From Setophaga petechia (taxonomy: Eukaryota > Chordata > Aves > Passeriformes > Parulidae): 64,000 bases of DNA. Below the pieces are notes generated by a model. That model was not told the origin of the DNA. It searched no databases and saw only the letters and a list, made by a program, of their open reading frames with translations. The stretch lies in assembly GCA_024362935.1 (NCBI GenBank), contig JANCRA010000014.1:6095001-6159000 (forward strand), given 5' to 3'. Shown one piece after another: positions 60,181 through 64,000 of the stretch. The position numbers and the translations under genes are program-made. Position 1 is the stretch's first letter. Each line of letters opens with the position of its first letter.

Positions 60181-62330
60181 ATAAAGTTTAATTTATAGGG
60201 GTAATAACAGTATTAATAATACTGCAAGGATAAACTTGGAGAAGAAAACAAGCACGTAAGCCATTTGGTCTTTCTCTTTCTTACACATGCTCATGCAAAT
60301 ATCCTTTAGAGAAAAGGAAGGAATAAAAAAATTATCTAAATATGCTGAGTTTAGCCAGGCTGGAAGACATAAGGATAGTAAAACAGTTTAGCAGAGCACA
60401 GATCTTGGGGTTTTTTTGCCAAGTTATGTTTGAAGCAAGAATTCATGAAGCACAGGTACCCCCACAGTCCTCTCCATCATTCCACCTGGCCTGGGTCCCA
60501 GGCATGTTCAAGGAGATTTTTAGGTGCTGTACCTGACCCAGGCATGCACAGGGGGCTACAGGAGCAGGCTGCCAGCTCCAGAGCATCTGAAACTTTCTAA
60601 CACTATGAAAATCCTCAGCTGCTCGTCAGGACAGCTTTATGGAAAGTGAGATGAGGTTCTGGCCCCAGCGTTTAACTACACTTGGCCGTAAGTCAATTTC
60701 TCACAAATAGCAATTTTGGCATGTTCTGGCTCTCTTGCACAACTGTGATACATGCAGTGGGAATAATAAATTATCATGCTATTACATGACAACAGAAACC
60801 TCAGTGTGTTTGGTTCCATGTGCAGGAGTAAAACGTGGGCTGTGATTTTATTGCACTTTCCTTAGGTTGGAATCTCATATATTTACATTGCTTAGTAATG
60901 AACTACTGATCATGTGAGAGTGAGAATTCATGGGAAAAGTGATTGTCCTTATAAAGAATTTTTTGAATGAGGGGGTTTTTTGCTTTGAAAAGCCTGGATA
61001 TTTGTTAGAATCCCTCTCCTGCATTTCAGGCATATATTGGAATGACACTAACAACGCGGGGTTTGGAGGAATGTCCAAAAATTCTACTTCTGCTTCAGAT
61101 ATGACTACACACCTCTGAGAAACACAGCAAATGTACAATCCAAACACCAACATCTTTTTATAATTCATTAAAATCTACTGTTGGATTCCACTAGTGCTGT
61201 TAAGAAGTTAGGAACAGGAAAACAAGAGGCATGCAATTCAAAACAACCTCTTACTTAGGGGGGTGGGAAAAAGAAGCTATTTTCATTCTAAGAAGACAGT
61301 GGGTGGGAAAAGAGATTTCTGCTAGGGAAACAAGCAGTCACTTTCACTGAAAAGGAAATACTGAGTTGCTTTGTCCTAAGGTCTCAGTGGAGCAAAGCCT
61401 GATGGTTTAACCATGGCATATGGGTTGCAGCCCAAGAGAGCTAAAGAGAAAATTTGGAAGCTCGTGTCAAATTTTCTGCTCTCTATATAGCTTTGGCCTA
61501 GGTCTCAGCAGCAGCCTCCAGGGACAGAATGATGTACTGCAATATAACAAGCTGCCTGACATTTTGAAATGCCTTAACCCCCAGCTTTCCATCCACCTTT
61601 TAGCCCTTGCAGCAGCCTCCCTTCCCACACGGAGCTGCACAATGTACAGTGCGAGACTTCACTGGAAAGGAAAAAGTTGTCATGTCTTTGTCCTTGAGGG
61701 TTTTAATCAGCAGTGACTCCTGGCTTCGTTAATAACACTTTCAGTAATATAATAGGAAAGGCCAGTTATTGTACAGAAGGGGGGTATGTGCATGTCTAAT
61801 GTCCCTCACTCAGGCACAGGCCACGTCTCAGCAAAGCCTTGGGACTATTTTTGAGGTTTTTCCAAACCAGAATGGAGGATGGGGGGGCATGAAAAAGGGA
61901 AAGCAGCATTTTCCTGCAAATGCAGAACTTGTAACCTCCTAATAAAACGCAAAGACTCCTGAATTTGTAACAATGGAAGCTTCAGAAGCACAAATGTGAA
62001 TGTTGAAGCCAAACCGGTGCACACAAGCAAGAAGAAATGTATTTTATGCTTCCAACAACTTTCACATTTATATCAGGCAGCTGGAGGTCAAACCCTTAAA
62101 AACAGTGCAATAATTATATATCCAAACCAAAATCTTCCCCTCCCCCTTGACATGGAAAATGCTGCAGAACCAAAAGCATTATTAACTTTAAAAACTCCAC
62201 CTTCTGTTACAGGCTGGACTCCAATGGCCCAGCTCACAGGCTTCCTTTTTTCAAAAAAGTCAAAACATCGAGGGGCTGAATGGAGCTCCTCTCATACATT
62301 ATCTCCCTAATGACTTTGACCTATTAATAA
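60181..62330. other. Unique non-coding DNA, no gene seen
   Basis: Short frames at 60342-60536, 61420-61716 and 61996-62310 have no domain. Part of 60640-60900 is repeat-free with CpGs (CCCAGCGTTTAAC, TTGGCCGTAAG). No transposon was recognised beyond the CR1 to the left. Confidence 0.45.
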
Positions 62331-63300
62331 GTGGAATCTATCAAGTATACTCTCTCCTACAGTATTTTGTCAATCGTTATACGCCTCAATGGGGCCACCA
62401 TTAAAAATCTGCCAATTAATTCAGTATTTAGGACACTGTTACTATGAAATATGCTATGTATCATGCTATTTCTCATTATAAATATAGAAATGCTGTAAAT
62501 TACAAGGTGAGATTAGTATTTTCTGCAATAAGAAGTGACGTCTTTTAATGACAATCATTATATATTTTGCCTTTTCTCTCCTTCAGCGGGGCTCTTTTAT
62601 AGCTGAACCATTCCAAGGAACAACAATCTGAATGCCACAATGGATATATAAAAACATTCTTTTAACATCCTAATTCTTATTTCCTGCCATTCTCTATTAA
62701 ATCCTTTTTGCAGGAGGGTCTAAATATGCACACTAATTAATTTTTATTCCTCCAAGAAAGTTAACTGAATGGTTTTTCCCAAACTTTAAACAATGTCTTA
62801 TTAAAAATAATAATATTTTTTTTTAAATTAGGCATCTTACGCTGCATGCATGTTTCCATACTACATCTGAACAAAATGCTTTTGCTGACCCAAAACAAAG
62901 CTCTTGCCCAAAAAATGATTAATTGTGGCTTTCTGGTCAATCAAACACTAAATAAAATGAAGGATGAGAATCTAATGTGGGTGAAAGTCTCTAATGACAT
63001 TTATTAATTAATTTATTTAATTTTTGTTTCTTTAAAAAAAAACAATGTTTTGAGTAAAAATATTTTTTTTAATATCCCATGGACTAAAAAAACCATAAAA
63101 GGTATTAGCATCAAGTTAGCATGATTGCAATGAATAATGTGAAAAGTGCCTCTAATAGAGTTGCAGCCGTGGTTTCATTTATTCTAGATGAAAAATGACA
63201 TTTATCAAACATTTGATCTGATGGACTATATATTTATGGAGAAACAAAAGAGAAGAGATTAACTGGCAAGAAAATCCATTTTGATTAGACTATTTAATGT
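62331..63300. promoter_or_regulatory. Candidate conserved non-coding element cluster
   Basis: About 1 kb of AT-rich, repeat-free DNA with a dense set of homeodomain words (CCAATTAATTCAG, ACTAATTAATTT, ATTAATTAATTTATTT) and a CRE-like TGACGTC at 62536-62542 flanked by AAG and TTTTAATG. Isolated CpGs survive (CAATCGTTATACGCC, TTCAGCGGGGC, CTTACGCTGC, GCAGCCGTGG). No ORF of note. The texture is that of vertebrate conserved enhancers. Conservation itself is untested. Confidence 0.4.
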
Positions 63301-64000
63301 TCTGTGTATGTGTTACAAATAACCCTCCTCCCAGGAGGATTCCTTTGAACCAGATTTCTCCAGTTATTATTTTTTATTTAGCACTGGGACCATATGACCT
63401 GGGAACAGAACCTTTTAAAACACTTGACAAAAATCAAAGGTATAAGAACTTTTATCTGTACTCTTTCCTCTGTAATGAAAATCTTATTGCTATATGGGAT
63501 ATGCTTGCTAAATTAAACTTCAATTGTTTTTCAACATATTTTTTAATATAATCATTTTAAGATCTCCACTTGTACATTTCTCAATGATATTTCATTTGGA
63601 ATTGCAACCATTTATCTAGTTGAAGCATCTGTGTGTTTAACATATGGACTGGAAACTTTCCACTACAATGACTGTGTTCTGCCAAAAAAGCCAGCAAAAG
63701 AAAATGTTCTGATGTAAATATCAGCAGATATCCAAGTTCTTCACAGGTTTTGAATCTTTAACCATCTAAGCAAAGGAGAGTTCATTACTACTGCAGTTTT
63801 GTTGAAAACAAAACTAAAATAAGACAAAATAAAATAAAATAAAAAATAGAAAACCAGCAAAAAAAGGCCCTGTATATTGCAAATCCCCATTTTGGCAACC
63901 CAAAGAGGGAATATAAGCTTAAAGGACTGAATTTAACAAACCTAATTATCAAGGCTTAATTAGTACCAAGGGTAAAGCTTCATGGAACACCTGCAGACTT
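63301..64000. other. AT-rich non-coding DNA at window end
   Basis: An 84-codon plus frame (63297-63551) has no domain. A pentanucleotide repeat is listed separately. Nothing else recognised. Confidence 0.5.
63826..63847. repeat. (AAAAT)n short tandem repeat
   Basis: Three AAAAT units followed by a slightly longer A-run variant. Simple repeat with no further feature. Confidence 0.85.

Noticed and set aside
1..64000. CRISPR arrays, operons, prophage or bacterial mobile systems
   Set aside because: Composition, CR1 LINEs and absence of coding density show vertebrate nuclear DNA. The only regular array is the 29-bp minisatellite, which has no spacers.

Overview
The window reads as AT-rich nuclear DNA from a bird, most likely a passerine. 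Evidence is several fragments of CR1 LINEs in the avian style (including a 3' end finishing in ATTCTGTG-type short repeats), strong CpG depletion outside one island, many long poly-A/poly-T runs, and no compact operon-like coding. No protein-coding gene, exon chain, rRNA or tRNA can be supported. The open frames are short, lack recognisable domains and fit chance ORFs, low-complexity DNA or a tandem repeat. The window is therefore either part of a gene desert or part of a very large intron.

Layout. 1-23.5 kb is mostly unique AT-rich DNA with a GGAT microsatellite (1.77 kb), a CR1 3' end (5.0 kb), an ancient CR1 (18.8 kb), a younger-looking CR1 3' end (22.06 kb) and candidate regulatory stretches near 3.5-4.0 and 18.0-18.3 kb. 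The regulatory centre is 23.5-25.5 kb: one dense CpG island (about 24.26-24.73 kb, roughly 50 CpGs by hand count) followed by a block rich in homeodomain, T-box, NK2 and forkhead-like motifs. The island carries a consensus splice donor on the minus strand, so it may be the promoter and first exon of an unannotated transcript. Further candidate conserved blocks lie at 26.43-27.3, 29.85-30.2 and 62.33-63.3 kb.

The most striking local structure is a minisatellite at 31.33-31.83 kb: 17 in-register 29-bp copies, G-rich on the plus strand, of which 11 contain a complete G-quadruplex motif. Because 29 is not a multiple of 3 and the unit has no plus-strand stop, every plus frame is open and encodes the same cyclic 29-residue repeat. 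This explains the longest ORFs in the window. Other oddities are a 108-nt stretch with no G on the plus strand (37.35 kb), a long stem-loop with nested inverted arms (47.14-47.24 kb), and a CR1 copy of turtle/crocodile-like type readable over almost 500 bp (59.7-60.2 kb).

I found no new multi-gene system. The picture is a regulatory landscape around a probable developmental gene that lies outside the window. Conservation statements are inferences from composition and motif density, because no alignment could be run.
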